64,000 nt of DNA from Gymnothorax reevesii (GCA_029721435.1 CM056581.1:72340712-72404711), one strand, 5' to 3'. Shown: positions 44,314 to 57,550, counted from the stretch's first letter. The notes: generated by a model not told the origin, from the letters alone. Numbers and translations are program-made.

Positions 44314-47300
44314 CAGTTGTTAGGCAGTTGCTATGGTGTTCTGTGTACTTGTGAGGGTTTTGCTAGGCAGCTGCTATCGTGTTCTGGGTGGTTGCTAGGG
44401 CATTGCTAGGCAGTTGCTATGGTGTTCTGGGTGGTTGATAGGGCGTTGCTAGGCGGTTGCTATGGTGTTCTGGGTAGTTGCTAGGCAGTTGCTATGGCGT
44501 ACTGGGTGGTTGCTCGAGCGTTGCTATGGGGTTCTGGGTGGTTGCTAGGCGGTTGCTATGGCATTCTGGGTGGTTGCTAGGGCTTTGCTAAGCAGTTGCT
44601 ATGATGTTCTGCGTGGTTGCTAGGGCGTTGCTAGGTGGTTGCTATGGTGTTCTGGGTGGTTGCTAGGCCGTTGCTATGGTGTTCTGGGTGGTTGCTATGG
44701 CGTTGCTAGGCAGTTGCTATTGTGTTCTGGGTGGTTGATAGGCCGTTGCTAGGCAGTTGCTATGGTGTTCTGGGTGGTTGTTAGGGTGGTTGCTATGGCG
44801 TTCTGGGTGGTTGCTAGGGCATTGCTAAGCAGTTGGTATTGTGTTCTGGGTGGTTGCCACGGCATTGCCAGGCGGTTGCTATGGTGTTCTGGGTGGTTGC
44901 TAGGGTGTTGCTAGGCAGTTGCTATGGTGTTCTGGGTGGTTGCTAGGTGGTTGCTATGATGTTCTGGCTGGTTGCTAGGGCGTTGCTAGGCGGTTGCTAT
45001 GGTGTTCTGGGTGGTTGCTCGGGCGTTGCTCGGCGGTTGCTATGGTGTTCTGGGTGGTTGCTAGGGCGTTGCTATGGTGTTCTGGGTGGTTGCTAGGGCG
45101 TTGCTAGGCAGTTGCTATGTTGTTCTGGATGGTTGCTAGGCGGTTGCTATGGTGTTCTGGGTGGTTGCTAGGGTGTTGCTATGGTGTTCTGGGTGGTTGT
45201 TAGGCGGTTGCTCTGGTGTTCTGGGTGGTTGCTAGGCGGTTGCTATGGTGTTCTGGGTGGTAGCAAGGCGGTTGCAATGGTGTTCTGGGTGGTTGCTAGA
45301 TCATTGCTAGGCAGTTGCTATGGTGTTCTGTGTTGTTGCTAGGCGGTTGCTATGGTGTTCTGGGTGGTTGCTAGGCGGTTGCTATGGTGTTCTGGGTGGT
45401 TGCTAGGGCGTTGCTAGGCAGTTGCTATGGTGTTTTGATGGTTGCTATGCGGTTGCTATGGTGTTCTGGGTGGTTGCTAGGGTGTTGCTAGGCAGTTGCT
45501 ATGGTGTTCTGGGTGGTTGCTAGGGCATTGCTATGGTGTTCTGGGTGGTAGCTAGGCGGTTGCTATTGTGTTCTGGGTGGTTGCAAGGCGGTTACTATGG
45601 TGTTCTGGGTGGTTGCTAGGGCGTTAATAGGCAGTTGCTATGGTGTGCTGGGTGGTTGCTAGGCGGTTGCTATGGTGTCCTGGGAGGTTGCTAGGGCATT
45701 GCTAGGCGGTTGCTATGGTGTTCTGGGTGGTTCCTAGGGCCTTGCTAGGCGGTTGCTATGGTGTTCTGGGAGGTTGCTAGGGCATTGCTAGGCTGTTGCT
45801 ATGGTGTTCTGGGTGGTTGCTAGGGCGTTGCTAGGTCGTTGCTATGGTGTTCTGGGTGGTTGTTAGGGTGTTGCTAGGCAGTTGCTATGGTGTTCTGGGT
45901 GGTTGCTAGGCGGTTGCTATGGTGTTCTGGGTGGTTGCTAGGGCGTTGTTAGGCAGTTGCTATGGTGTTTTGGGTGGTTGCTAGGTGGTTGCTATGGTGT
46001 TCTGGGTGGTTGCTTGGGCGTTGCTAGGCAGTTGCTATGGTGTTCTGGGTGGTTGCTAGGCGGTTGCTATGGTGTTCTGGGTGGTTGCTCGCGCGTTGCT
46101 AGGCAGTTGCTATGGTGTTCTGGGTGGTTGCTAGGCGGTTGCTATGGTGTTCTGGGTGGTTGCTAGGGCATTGCTAGGCTGTTGCTATGGTGTTCTGGGT
46201 GGTTGCTATGGCGTTGCTAGGCGGTTGCTATGGTGTTCTGGGCTGTTGCTAGGGCGTTGCTAGGCAGTTGCTATGGTGTTCTGGGTGGTTGCTAGGCGGT
46301 TGCTATGGTGTTCTGGGTGGTTGCTAGGGCGTTGCTAGGCAGTTGCTATAGCGTTCTGGGTGGTTGCTAGGGCGTTGCTAGGCAGTTGCTGTGGTGTTCT
46401 GGGTGGTTGCTAGGGCGTTGCTAGGCAGTCGCTATGGTGTTCTGGGTGGTTGCTAGGCGGTTGCTATGGTGTTCTGGGTGGTTGCTAGGCGGTTGCTATG
46501 GTGTTCTGGGTGGTTGATAGGGCGTTGCTAGGCAGTTGCTATGGTGTTCTGGGTGGTTGCTAGGGCGTTGCTATGGTGTTCTGGGTGGTTGCTTGGCGGT
46601 TGCTATGGTGTTCTGGGTGGTTGCTAGGGCGTTGCTAGGCAGTTGCTATGGTGTTGGGGGTGGTTGCTGGGGGGTTGTTATGGTGTTGTGGGTGGTTGCT
46701 AGGTGGTTGCTATGGTGTTCTGGGTGGTTGCTAGGCGGTTGCTATTGTGTTCTGGGTGGTTGCTAGGGCGTTGCTAGGCAGTTGCTATGGTGTTCTGGGT
46801 GGTTGCTAGGCGGTTGCGATGGTGTTCTGGGTGGTTGCTAGGGCGTTGCAAGGCAGTTGCTATGGTGTTCTGGGTGGTTGCTAGGCGGTTGCTATGGTGT
46901 TCTGGGTGGTTGCTAGGGCATTGCTAGGCTGTTGCTATGGTGTTCTGGGTGGGTGCTAGGGGGGTGCCAGGCGGGGGCTATGGTGTGCTGGGGGGGTGTT
47001 AGGGTGTTGCTAGGCAGTTGCTATGGTGTTCTGCTTGGTTGCTAAGCGGGTGCTGTGGTGTTCTGGGTGGTTGCTAGGGCGTTGCTAGGCAGTTGCTATG
47101 GTGTTTTGGGTGGTTGCTAGGTGGTTGCTATGGTGTTCTGGGTGGTTGCTAGGGCGTTGCTAGGCAGTTGCTATAGCGTTCTGGGTGGTTGCAAGGGCGT
47201 TGCTAGCCAGTTGCTATGGTGTTCTGGGTGGTTGCTGGGGCGTTGCTAGGCGGTTGCTATGGTGTTCTGGGTGGTTGCTAGGCGGTTGCTATGGTGTTCT

Positions 47301-50300
47301 GGGTGGTTGCTAGGCGGTTGCTATGGTGTTCTGGGCTGTTGCTAGGCGGTTGCTCTGGTGTTCTGGGTGGTTGCTAGGCGGTTGCTATGGTGATCTGGGT
47401 GGTAGCAAGGCGGTTGCAATGGTGTTCTGGGTGGTTGCTAGGGCGTTGCTAGGCACTTGCCATGGTGTTCTGTGTTGTTGGTAGGCGGTTGCTGTGGTGT
47501 TCTGGGTGGTTGCTAGGCGGTTGCTATGGTGTTCTGGGTGGTTGCTAGGGCGTTGCTAGGCAGCTGCTATGGTGTTCTGATGGTTGCTAGGCGGTTGCTA
47601 TGGTGTTCTGGGTGGTTGCTAGGGCGTTGCTAGGCAGTTGCTATGGTGTTCTGGGTGGTTGCTAGGGCATTGCTATGGTGTTCTGGGTGGTAGCTAGGCG
47701 GTTGCTATTGTGTTCTGGGTGGTTGCTAGGCGGTTGCTATGGTGTTCTGGGTGGTTGCTAGGGCGTTGCTAGGCAGTTGCTATGGTGTGCTGTGTGGTTG
47801 CTATGCGGTTGCTATGGTGTTCTGGGAGGTTGCTAGGGCATTGCAAGGCGGTTGCTATGGTGTTCTGGGTGGTTGCTAGGGCCTTGCTAGGCGGTTGCTA
47901 TGGTGTTCTGGGAGGTTGCTAGGGCATTGCTAGGCTGTTGCTATGGTGTTCTGGGTGGTTGCTAGGGCGTTGCTAGGCAGTTGCTATGGTGTTCTGGGTG
48001 GTTGTGAAGGTGTTGCTAGGCAGTTGCTATGGTGTTCTGGGTGGTTGCTAGGCGGTTGCTATGGTGTTCTGGGTGGTTGCTAGGGCGTTGCTAGGCAGTT
48101 GCTATGGTGTTTTGGGTGGTTGCTAGGTGGTTGCTATGGTGTTCTGGGTGGTTGATTGGGCGTTGCTAGGCAGTTGCTATGGTGTTCTGGGTGGTTGCTA
48201 GGCGGTTGCTATGGTGTTCTGGGTGGTTGCTCGTGCGTTGCTAGGCAGTTGCTATGGTGTTCTTGGTGGTTGTTAGGCAGTTGCTATGGTGTTCTGGGTG
48301 GGTGCTAGGCGGTGGCTATGGTGTTCTGGGGGGGTGCTAGGGCGTTGCTAGGGAGTTTGTAGGGTGTTCTGGGTGGTTGCTAGGCGGTTGCTATGGTGTT
48401 CTGGGTGGTTGCTTGGGCATTGCTAGGCTGTTGATATGGTGTTCTGGGTGGTTGCTAGGGCGTTGCTAGGCGGTTGCTATGGTGTTCTGGGTGGTTGCTA
48501 GGCGGTTGCTATGGTGTTCTGGGTGGTTGCTAGGGCGTTGCTAGGCAGTTGCTATAGCGTTCTGGGTGGTTGCTAGGGCGTTGCTAGGCAGTTGCTATGG
48601 TGTTCTGGGTGGTTGCTAGGGCGTTGCTAGGCAGTTGCTATGGTGTTCTGGGTGGTTGCTAGGTGGTTGCTATGGGGTTCTGGGTGGTTGCTAGGCGGTT
48701 GCTATGGTGTTTTGGGTTGTTACTAGGGCGTTGCTAGGCAGTTGCTATGGTGTTCTGGGTGGTTGCTAGGCGGTTGCTATGGTGTTCTGGGTGGTTGTTA
48801 GGGTGTTGCTAGGCAGTTGCTATGGTGTCCTGGGTGGTTGCTAGCGCGTTGCTAGGCAGTTGCTATGGTATTTTGGGTGGTTGCTAGGTGGTTGCTATGG
48901 TGTTCTGGGTGGCAGCTAGGTGGTTGCTAATGTGTTCTGGGTGGTTGCTAGGGCGTTGCTAGGCAGTTGCTATGGTGTTCTGGGTGGTTGCTAGGCGGGT
49001 GCTATGGTGTTCTGGGTGGTTGCTAGGCGGTTCCTATGGTGTTCTGGGTGGTTGCTAGGGGGTTGCTAGGCAGTTGCTGTGGTGTTCTGGGTGGTTGCTA
49101 GGCGGTTGCTATGGTGTTCTGGGTGGTTGCTAGGGCATTGCTAGGCTGTTGCTATGGTGTTCTGGGTGGTTGCTAGGGCGTTGCTAGGCGGTTGCTATGG
49201 TGTTCTGTGTGGTTGTTAGGGTGTTGCTAGGCAGTTGCTATGGTGTTCTGGGTGGTTGCTAGGCGGTTGCTATGGTGTTCTGGGTGGTTGCTAGGGCGTT
49301 GCTAGGCAGTTGCTATGGTGTTCTGGGTGGTTGCTAGGTGGTTGCTATGGTGTTCATGGTGGTTGCTAGGGCGTTGCTAGGCAGTTGCTATAGCGTTCTG
49401 GGTGGTTGCTAGGGCGTTGCTAGGCAGTTGCTATGGTGTTCTGGGTGGTTGCTAGGGCGTTGCTAGGCAGTTGCTATGGTGTTCTGGGTGGTTGCTAGGC
49501 GGTTGCTATGGTGTTCTGGGTGGTTGCTAGGCGGTTGCTATGGTGTTCTGGGTGGTTGCTAGGGCGTTGCTAGGCAGTTGCTGTGGTGTTCTGGGTGGTT
49601 GCTAGGGCGTTGCTAGGCAGTTGCTATGGTGTTCTGGGTGGTTGCTAGGCGGTTGCTATGGTGTTCTGGGTGGTTGCTAGGCGGTTGCTATGGTGTTCTG
49701 GGTGGTTGCTAGGGCGTTGCTAGGCAGTTGCTATGGTGTTCTGGGTGGTTGCTAGGCGGTTGCTATGGTGTTCTGGGTGGTTGCTAGGGCGTTGCTAGGC
49801 AGTTGCTATGGTGTTTTGGGTGGTTGCTAGGTAGTTGCTATGGTGTTCTGGGTGGTTGCTAGGGCGTTGCTAGGCAGTTGCTATGGTGTTCTGGGTGGTT
49901 GCTAGGTGGTTGCTATGGTGTTCTGGGTGGTTGCTAGGCGGTTGCTATTATGTTCTGGGTGGTTGCTAGGGCGTTGCTAGACAGTTGCTCTGGTGTTCTG
50001 GGTGGTTGCTAGGCGGGTGCTATGGTGTTCTGGGTGGTTGCTAGGCGGTTGCTATGGTGTTCTGGGTGGTTGCTAGGGCGTTGCTAGGCAGTTGCTATGG
50101 TGTTCTGGGTGGTTGCTACGCGGTTGCTATGGTGTTCTGGGTGGTTGCTAGGGCGTTGCTAGGCGGTTGCTATGGTGTTCTGGGTGGTTGTTAGGGTGTT
50201 GCTAGGCAGTTGCTATGGTGTTCTGGGTGGTTGCTAGGCGGTTGCTATGGTGTTCTGGGTGGTTGCTAGGGCGTTGCTAGGCAGTTGCTATGGTGTTTTG

Positions 50301-50736
50301 GGTGGTTGCTAGGTGGTTGCTATGGTGTTCTGGGTGGTTGCTAGGGCGTTGCTAGGCAGTTGCTATAGCGTTCTGGGTGGTTGCTAGGGCGTTGCTAGGC
50401 AGTTGCTATGGTGTTCTGGGTGGTTGCTAGGGCGTTGCTAGGCAGTTGCTATGGTGTTCTGGGTGGTTGCTAGGCGGTTGCTATGGTGTTCTGGGTGGTT
50501 GCTAGGGCGTTGCTAGGCAGTTGCTATAGTGTTCTGGGTGGTTGCTAGGCAGTTGCTATGGTGTTCTGGGTGGTTGCTAGGGCGTTGCTAGGCAGTTGCT
50601 ATAGTGTTCTGGGTGGTTGCTAGGCAGTTGCTATGGTGTTTTGGGTGGTTGCTTGGCGGTTGCTATGGTGTTCTGAATATTTGCTTGGGCATTGCTCGAC
50701 AGTTGCTATGTTGTTCTTGTTGTTGCAAGGGCGTTG
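44314..50736 (+). repeat. Minisatellite of G2 (about 6.4 kb)
   Basis: Same 32/43-bp units as G1. A rare variant (ttgctatagcgttctggg) recurs near 46346, 47172, 48553, 49390 and 50366 within a similar context. This indicates higher-order blocks spread by internal duplication. Locally G-rich, T-to-G-changed stretches occur near 46660-46995 and 48296-48365. Confidence 0.9.
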
Positions 50737-50814
50737 ATGTGTCTTGTTTGGGGATCGAGTGAAAACTGGGAGAAGTAGTGAACCGTACGATTACGAAATT
50801 ATTTGGAATATTAA

Positions 50815-51388
50815 CAAGGAAGGAAGGAGGGAAAGAAGGAACTAATGAGGGAAGTAAGGAAAGAAGGAATATAGGAAAAAAAGAAGGAAATCAAAGGAAG
50901 GCAGGAAAGAACAAAGGAAAGAAGGCGAGGATGGATGGAAAGAAACAGAGGAATGAAGGAAAGAAGGAAGTAAAGAAGGAAGGAAAGGAAGAAGGGAAGA
51001 AGAAGGATTTAAGTAAAGATAGAAGGAAGGAAGGAAGTGAGGAAGAAGAAATGAAAAACAGAAGGAAAGAGAGAAGGAAGGAAAGAAAAAGTAAAGAAAG
51101 GAAGAGGGAGGGAAAGAGAGGGAAAGCAGAAAGAAGAAAGGAAGAAAGATAAGAAGGATATGAAGGAATGAAAGAAGGCATGATGGAAGGAAAGAAAAAC
51201 TAAGGAAGGTAGGAAAGAAAATTGGTAGGGAGGAAGAATGGGAGGAAGGATGAAAGGCAGGATAGAAGGAAGGAAAGTAGGAAAGAAGGAACGAATAAAG
51301 GAAGGAAGGAACGAAGGAAAGAAATAGGAGGGAAAAAGAAAGAAGGAATGACAGAAAATAGAACGAAGGAAAGCAGCAAGGAAGCTGT
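50815..51388 (+). repeat. GGAA-rich purine tract of G2
   Basis: It has the same order of interruptions as in G1 (for example the runs around gataagaaggatatgaagg and attggtaggg). The start is aggaaggaaggaggg after atattaacaagg. Low-complexity frames on both strands are not genes. Confidence 0.85.
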
Positions 51389-52126
51389 AGTCTCAAGAGA
51401 GCCAGATTGTAGTCTTACAGCCTGAGAAACTGACAGTTACAGCAGGTGGTCAGAACACCTGGCACAAGATTCCATTTGCTTAATGGCCCTATTGTGATGT
51501 CATAATGCCAATGTTAAGTCTATGGGGGGAAAAATGTATAGTTTTTTATTAATAACTCAAAAAGTATAAAAGTTACAAAGATGAAAAATACATTGCACAG
51601 GTCTCCTAAGTAAGACCTACGCAACGCAGTTTGAATGAAGTTTCTACGATAAACGGTTGAGGCCGCATTAAGTGTGTTAGAAGAATAATAATAATAATAA
51701 TAATAATAACTAGATAATGTAATTCCGGGGAATTACGTGTGCATTGAAAATGCAAAGTGTAGTTGCATAACGTGGGGTTTGTAACATATCATTGCATTAT
51801 GATATTGGTAGCTACGTTTTTAGAAGGATAATTATGGTAGTGGTGAGGACTTTTATTTTGAAACAGATGTGGACTGAGGAAACAGTTTGCGGGAGTCATA
51901 GTTGATGACAACTGTCATATGGAAATTTTTAATAGTGACATTTTTTAAAAGTGAAGAATTGTAGTCAGGACTTATATTTTGAGACAGGATTGGGCAGAAG
52001 AAACAGTTGCCGGAAGTCATAGTCGAAAACAATCAGGAGTTGGAATGGCTGAAAGGTTGATAAGTTGAGTAGCTTAAAAAGTTACATTTTTTTATTGTAA
52101 TTTGACATAATGAGGACTGGCTGTAA

Positions 52127-55100
52127 CAGTTGTTAGGCAGTTGCTATGGTGTTCTGTGTACTTGTGAGGGTGTTGCTAGGCAGCTGCTATCGTGTTCTGG
52201 GTGGTTGCTAGGGCATTGCTAGGCAGTTGCAATGGTGTTCTGGGTGGTTGCTAGGGCCTTGCTAAGCGGTTGCTATGGTGTTCTGAGTGGTTGATAGGGC
52301 GTTGCTAGGCGATTGCTATGGTGTTCTGGGTGGTTGCTAGGCGGTTGCTATGGCGTTCTGGGTGGTTGCTAGAGTGTTGCTATGGGGTTCTGGGTGGTTG
52401 CTAGGCGGTTGCTATGGCATTCTGGGTGGTTGCTAGGGCTTTGCTAAGCAGTTGCTATGATGTTCTGGGTGGTTGCAAGGGCGTTGCTAGGTGGTTGCTA
52501 TGGTGTTCTGGGTGGTTGCTAGGGTGTTGCTAGGCAGTTGCTATGGTGTTCTGGGTGGTTGCTAGGGCGTTGCTAGGCAGTTGCTATGGTGTTCTGGGTG
52601 GTTGCTAGGGCATTGCTAGGCAGTTGCTATGGTGTTCTGGGTGGTTGTTAGGGGGGTTGCTATGGCGTTCTGTCTGGTTGCTAGGGCAGTCCGAAGCAGT
52701 TGCTATGGTGTGCTGGGTGGTTGCTGCGGCGTTGCTAGGCGGTTGCTGTGGTGTTCTGAGTGGTTGCTAGGGTGTTGCTAGGCAGTTGCTATGGTGTTCT
52801 GGGTGGTTGCTAGGTGGTTGCTATGTTGTTCTGGGTGGTTGCTAGGGCGTTGCTAGGCGGTTGCTATGGTGTTCTGGCTGGTTGCTCGGGCGTTGCTAGG
52901 CGGTTGCTATGGTGTTCTGGGTGGTTGCTAGGGCGTTGCTATGGTGTTCTGGGTGGTTGCTAGGGCGTTGCTAGGCAGTTGCTATGGTGTTCTAGATGGT
53001 TGCTAGGCGGTTGCTATGGTGTTCTGGGTGGGTGCTAGGGTGTTGCTATGGTGTTCTGGGTGGTTGTTAGACGGTTGCTCTGGTGTTCTGGGTGGTTGCT
53101 AGGCGGTTGCTATGGTGTTCTGGGTGTTAGCTAGGCGGTTGCTATGGTGTTCTGGATGGTTGCTAGGTCGGTGCTAGGCAGTTGCTATGGTGTTCTCGGT
53201 GGTTGCTAGGCGGTTGCTATGGTGTTCTGGGTGGTTGCTAGGCGGTTGCTATGGTGTTCTGGGTGGTTGCTAGGGCGTTGCTAGGCAGTTGCTATGGTGT
53301 TCTGATGGTTGCTAGGCTGTTCCTATGGTGTTCTGGGTGGTTGCTAGGGCGTTGCTAGGCGGTTGCTATGGTGTTTTGGGTGGTTGTTAGGGTGTTGCTA
53401 GGCAGTTGCAATGGTGTTCTGGGTGGTTGCTAGGCGGTTGCTATGGTGTTCTGGGTGGTTGCTAGGGCGTTGCTAGGCAGTTGCTATGGTGTTTTGGGTG
53501 GTTGCTAGGTGGTTGTTATGGTGTTCTGGGTGGTTGCTAGGCGGTTGCTATGGTGTTCTGGGTGGTTGCTAGGGCGTTGCTAGGCAGTTGCTATGGTGTT
53601 TTGGGTGGTTGCTAGGCGGTTGCTATGGTGTTCTGGGTGGTTGCTAGGGCGTTGCTAGGCAGTTGCTATGGTGGTTTGGGTGGGTGCTAGGTGGTTGCTA
53701 TGGTGTTCTGGGTGGTTGCTAGGGCGTTGCTAGGCAGTTGCTATGGTGTTCTGGGTGGTTGCTAGGCGGTTGCTATGGTGTTCTGGGTGGTTGCTAGGGC
53801 GTTGCTAGGCAGTTGCTATGGTGTTTTGGGTGGTTGCTAGGCGGTTGCTATGGTGTTCTGGGTGGTTGCTAGGGCGTTGCTAGGCAGTTGCTATGGTGTT
53901 TTGGGTGGTTGCTAGGTGGTTGCTTTGGTGTTCTGGGTGGTTGCTAGGGCGTTGCTAGGCAGTTGCTATGGTGTTCTGGGTGGTTGCTAGGCGGTTGCTA
54001 TGGTGTTCTGGGTGGTTGCTAGGGCGTTGCTAGGCAGTTGCTATGGTGTTTTGGGTGGTTGCTAGGTGGTTGCTTTGGTGTTCTGGGTGGTTGCTAGGCG
54101 GTTGCTATGGTGTTCTGGGTGGTTGCAAGGGCCTTGCTAGGCGGTTGCTATGGTGTTCTGGGAGGTTGCTAGGGCATTGCTAGGCTGTTGCTATGGTGTT
54201 CTGGGTGGTTGCTAGGGCGTTGCTATGCGGTTGCTATGGTGTTCTGGGTGGTTGCTAGGCGGTTGCTATGGTGTTCTGGGTGGTAGCTAGGCGGTTGCTA
54301 TGGTGTTCTGGGTGGTTGCTAGGGTGTTGCTAGGCAGTTGCTATGGTGTTCTGGGTGGTTGCTAGGCGGTTGCTATGGTGTTCTGGGTGGTTGCTAGGCG
54401 GTTGCTATGGTGTTCTGGGTGGTTGCTAGGGCGTTGCTAGGCAGTTGCTATGGTGTTCTGGGTGGTTGCTAAGCGGTTGCTATGGTGTTCTGAGTGGTTG
54501 CAAGGCGGTTGCTATGGTGTTCTGGGTGGTTGCTAGGGCGTTGGTAGGCAGTTGCTATGGTGTTCTGGGTGGTTGCTAGGCGGTTGCTATGGTGTTCTGG
54601 GTGGTTGCTAAGGCGTTGCTAGGCAGTTGCTATGGTGTTTTGGGTGGTTGCTAGGCGGTTGCTATGGTGTTCTGAGTGGTTGCAAGGCGGTTGCTATGGT
54701 GTTCTGGGTGGTTGCTAGGGCGTTGCTAGGCAGTTGCTATGGTGTTCTGGGTGGTTGCTAGGCGGTTGCTATGGTGTTCTGGGTGGTTGCTAGGGCGTTG
54801 CTAGGCGATTCCTATGGTGTTCTGTGTGGTTGCTAGGGCGTTGCTAGGCAGTTGCTATGGTGTTCTGGGTGGTTGCTAGGCGGTTGCTAAGGTTTTCTTG
54901 GTGGTTGCTATGGCGTTGCTAGGCAGTTGCTATGGTGTTCTGGGTGGTTGCTAGGCGGTTGCTATGGTGTTCTGGGTGGTTGCTAGGGCGTTGCTAGGCA
55001 GTTGCTATGGTGTTTTGGGTGGTTGCTAGGCGGTTGCTATGGTGTTCTGGGTGGTTGCTAGGGCGTTGCTAGGCAGTTGCTATGGTGTTTTGGGTGGTTG

Positions 55101-56514
55101 CTAGGTGGTTGCTATGGTGTTCTGGGTGGTTGCTAGGGCGTTGCTCGGCAGTTGCTATGGTGTTCTGGGTGGTTGCTGGGCGGTTGCTATGGTGTTCTGG
55201 GTGGTTGCTAGGGCGTTGCTAGGCAGTTGCTATGGTGTTCTGTTTGGTTGCTAGGCGGTTGCTATGGTGGTCTGGCTGGGTGCTAGGGCGTTGCTAGGCA
55301 GTGGCTAGGGTGTTCTGGGGGGTTGCTAGGCGGTTGCTATGGTGTTCTAAGTGGTTGCTAGGGCGTTGCTAGGCGATTCCTATGGTTTTCTGTGTGGGTG
55401 CTAGGGCGTTGCTAGGCAGTTGTTATGGTGTTGTGGGTGGTTGCTAGGCGGTTGCTAAGGTTTTCTTGGTGGTTGCTATGGCGTTGCTAGGCAGTTGCTA
55501 TGGTGTTCTGGGTGGTTGCTAGGCGGTTGCTATGGTGTTCTGGGTGGTTGCTAGGGCGTTGCTAGGCAGTTGCTATGGGGTGTTGGGTGGTTGCTAGGCG
55601 GTTGCTATGGTGTTCTGGGTGGTTGCTAGGGCGTTGCTAGGCCGTTGCTTTGGTGTTTTGGGTGGTTGCTAGGTGGTTGCTATGGTGTTCTGGGTGGTTG
55701 CTAGGGCGTTGCTAGGCAGTTGCTATGGTGTTCTGGGTGGTTGCTGGGCGGTTGCTATGGTGTTCTGGGTGGTTGCTAGGGCGTTGCTAGGCAGTTGCTA
55801 TGGTGTTCTGGGTGGTTGCTAGGCGGTTGCTATGGTGTTCTGGGTGGTTGCTAGGGCGTTGCTAGGCCATTCCTATGGTGTTCTGTGTGGTTGCGAGGGC
55901 GTTGCTAGGCAGTTGCTATGGTGTTTTGGGTGGTTGCTAGGCGGTTGCAATAGTGTTCTGGGTGGTTGCTAGGGCGTTGCTAGGCAGTTGCTATGGTGTT
56001 CTGGGTGGTTGCTGGGCGGTTGCTATGGTATTCTGGGTGGTTGCTAGGGCGTTGCTAGGCGATTGCTATGGTGTTCTGGGTGGTTGCTAGGGCGTCGCTA
56101 GGCAGTTGCTATGGTGGTTTGTGTGGTAGCTAGGCGGGTGCAATAGTGTTCTGGGTGGTTGCTAGGGCGTTGCTAGGCAGTTGCTATGGTGTTCTGGGTG
56201 GTTGCTAGGCAGTTGCTATGGTGTTCTTGGTGGTTGTGAGGGCGTTGCTAGGCGGTTGCTATGGTGTTCTGGGTGGTTGCTAGGGCGTTGCTAGGCAGTT
56301 GCTTTGGTGTTCTGAGTGGTTGCTTGGCGGTTGCTATGGTGTTCTGGGTGGTTGCTAGGGCGTTGCTTGGCAGTTGCTATAGTGTTCTGGGTGGTTGCTA
56401 GGCAGTTGCTATGGTGTTTTGGGTGGTTGCTAGGCGGTTGCTATGGTGTTCTGAATATTTGCTTGGGCATTGCTCGACAGTTGCTATGTTGTTCTTTTTG
56501 TTGCTAGGGCGTTG
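52127..56514 (+). repeat. Minisatellite of G3 (about 4.4 kb)
   Basis: 32/43-bp GTTGCTAGG units. It shares rare variants with G4, such as ttctagatggttgctagg (near 52990; also near 58723 and 60726). Arrays of different copies have therefore exchanged or inherited blocks. A T-to-G-rich patch lies near 55264-55440. Confidence 0.9.
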
Positions 56515-56591
56515 ATGTGTATTGTTTGGGGATCGAGTGAAAACTGGGAGAAGTAGTGAACCGTACGATTACGAAATTATTTGGAATATTA

Positions 56592-57153
56592 ACAAGGAAG
56601 GAAGGAGGGAAAGAAGGAACTAATGAGGGAAGTAAGGAAAGAAGGAATATAGGAAAAAAAGAAGGAAATCAAAGGAAGGCAGGAAAGAACAAAGGAAACT
56701 AGGCGAGGATGGATGGAAAGAAACAGAGGAATGACGGAAAGAAGGAAGTAAGGAAGGAAGGAAAGGAAGAAGGGAAGAAGAAGGATTTAAGTAAAGATAG
56801 AAGGAAGGAAGGAAGGAAGTGAGGAAGAAAAAATGAAAAACAGAAGGAAAGAGAGAAGGAAGGAAAGAAAAAGTAAAGAAAGGAAGAGGGAAGGAAAGAG
56901 AGGGAAAGCAGAAAGAAGAAAGGAAGAAAGATAAGAAGGATATGAAGGAATGAAAGAAGGCATGATGGAAGGAAAGAAAAACTAAGGAAGGTAGGAAAGA
57001 AAATTGGTAGGGAGGAAGAATGAAAGGCAGGATAGAAGGAAGTAAAGTAGGAAAGAAGGAACGAATAAAGGAAGGAAGGAACGAAGGAAAGAAATAGGAG
57101 GGAAAAAGAAAGAAGGAATGACAGAAAATAGAAGGAAGGAAAGCAGTAAGGAA
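56592..57153 (+). repeat. GGAA-rich purine tract of G3
   Basis: It has the same layout as in G1/G2, with the variant aaactaggcgaggatgg shared with G4. It lacks the short gggaggaaggatg stretch near 57020 that the other copies have. Confidence 0.85.
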
Positions 57154-57453
57154 GCTGTAGTCTCAAGAGAGCCAGATTGTAGTCTTACAGCCTGAGAAAC
57201 TGACAGTTACAGCAGGTGGTCAGAACACCTGGCACAAGATTCCATTTGCTTAATGGCCCTATTGTGATGTCATAATGCCAATGTTAAGTCTATGGGGGGA
57301 CAAAATTTATAGTTTTTTATTAATAACTCAAAAAGTATAAAAGTTACAAAGATGAAAAATACATTGCACAGGTGTCCTAAGCAAGACCTAGGCAACGCAG
57401 TTTGAATGAAGTTTCTACGATAAACGGTTGAGGCCGCATTCAGTGTGTTAGAA

Positions 57454-57454
<1 letters not shown>

Positions 57455-57507
<53 letters not shown>
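57455..57507 (+). repeat. (AAT)n tail of G3
   Basis: A pure AAT run of 53 bases. The corresponding tail has about 4 repeats at G1/G2 and 8 at G2/G3. This is the microsatellite in which element junctions of the window lie. Confidence 0.9.
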
Positions 57508-57508
57508 G

Positions 57509-57550
57509 AAGACCAGGATAACAATAGTGAGCATTTTCAATGCACACTAA
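57509..57550 (+). repeat. 3' box and arm of element G
   Basis: The box ACCAGGATAACAATAGTG (57512-57529) resembles the B and E boxes (cca...aacaatagg). It is followed by the arm GCATTTTCAATGCACAC (57531-57547) and taa. The arm is the exact 17-base reverse complement of the G head arm GTGTGCATTGAAAATGC. It is the G counterpart of modules B (for A) and E (for D). Confidence 0.7.

Larger units (their letters stand above)
43901..51709 (+). mobile_element. Element G, copy 2 (7.8 kb)
   Basis: Head hairpin at 43910-43927 directly after the (AAT)4 tail of G1. The leader lacks atg in cattatattgg compared with the other copies. The order is minisatellite (44314-50736), purine tract, the same tail, then about eight AAT repeats ending at the G3 head. 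It is the longest copy, and the extra length lies entirely in the minisatellite. Confidence 0.85.
51710..57508 (+). mobile_element. Element G, copy 3 (about 5.8 kb)
   Basis: Head hairpin GTAATTCCGGGGAATTAC (51719-51736); the change is in the loop, so the stem is kept. Minisatellite 52127-56514, purine tract 56592-57153, tail, then the longest AAT run of the window (57455-57507, about 17 repeats). It is the only G copy followed by a 3' box and a complementary arm (57509-57550). Confidence 0.85.
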
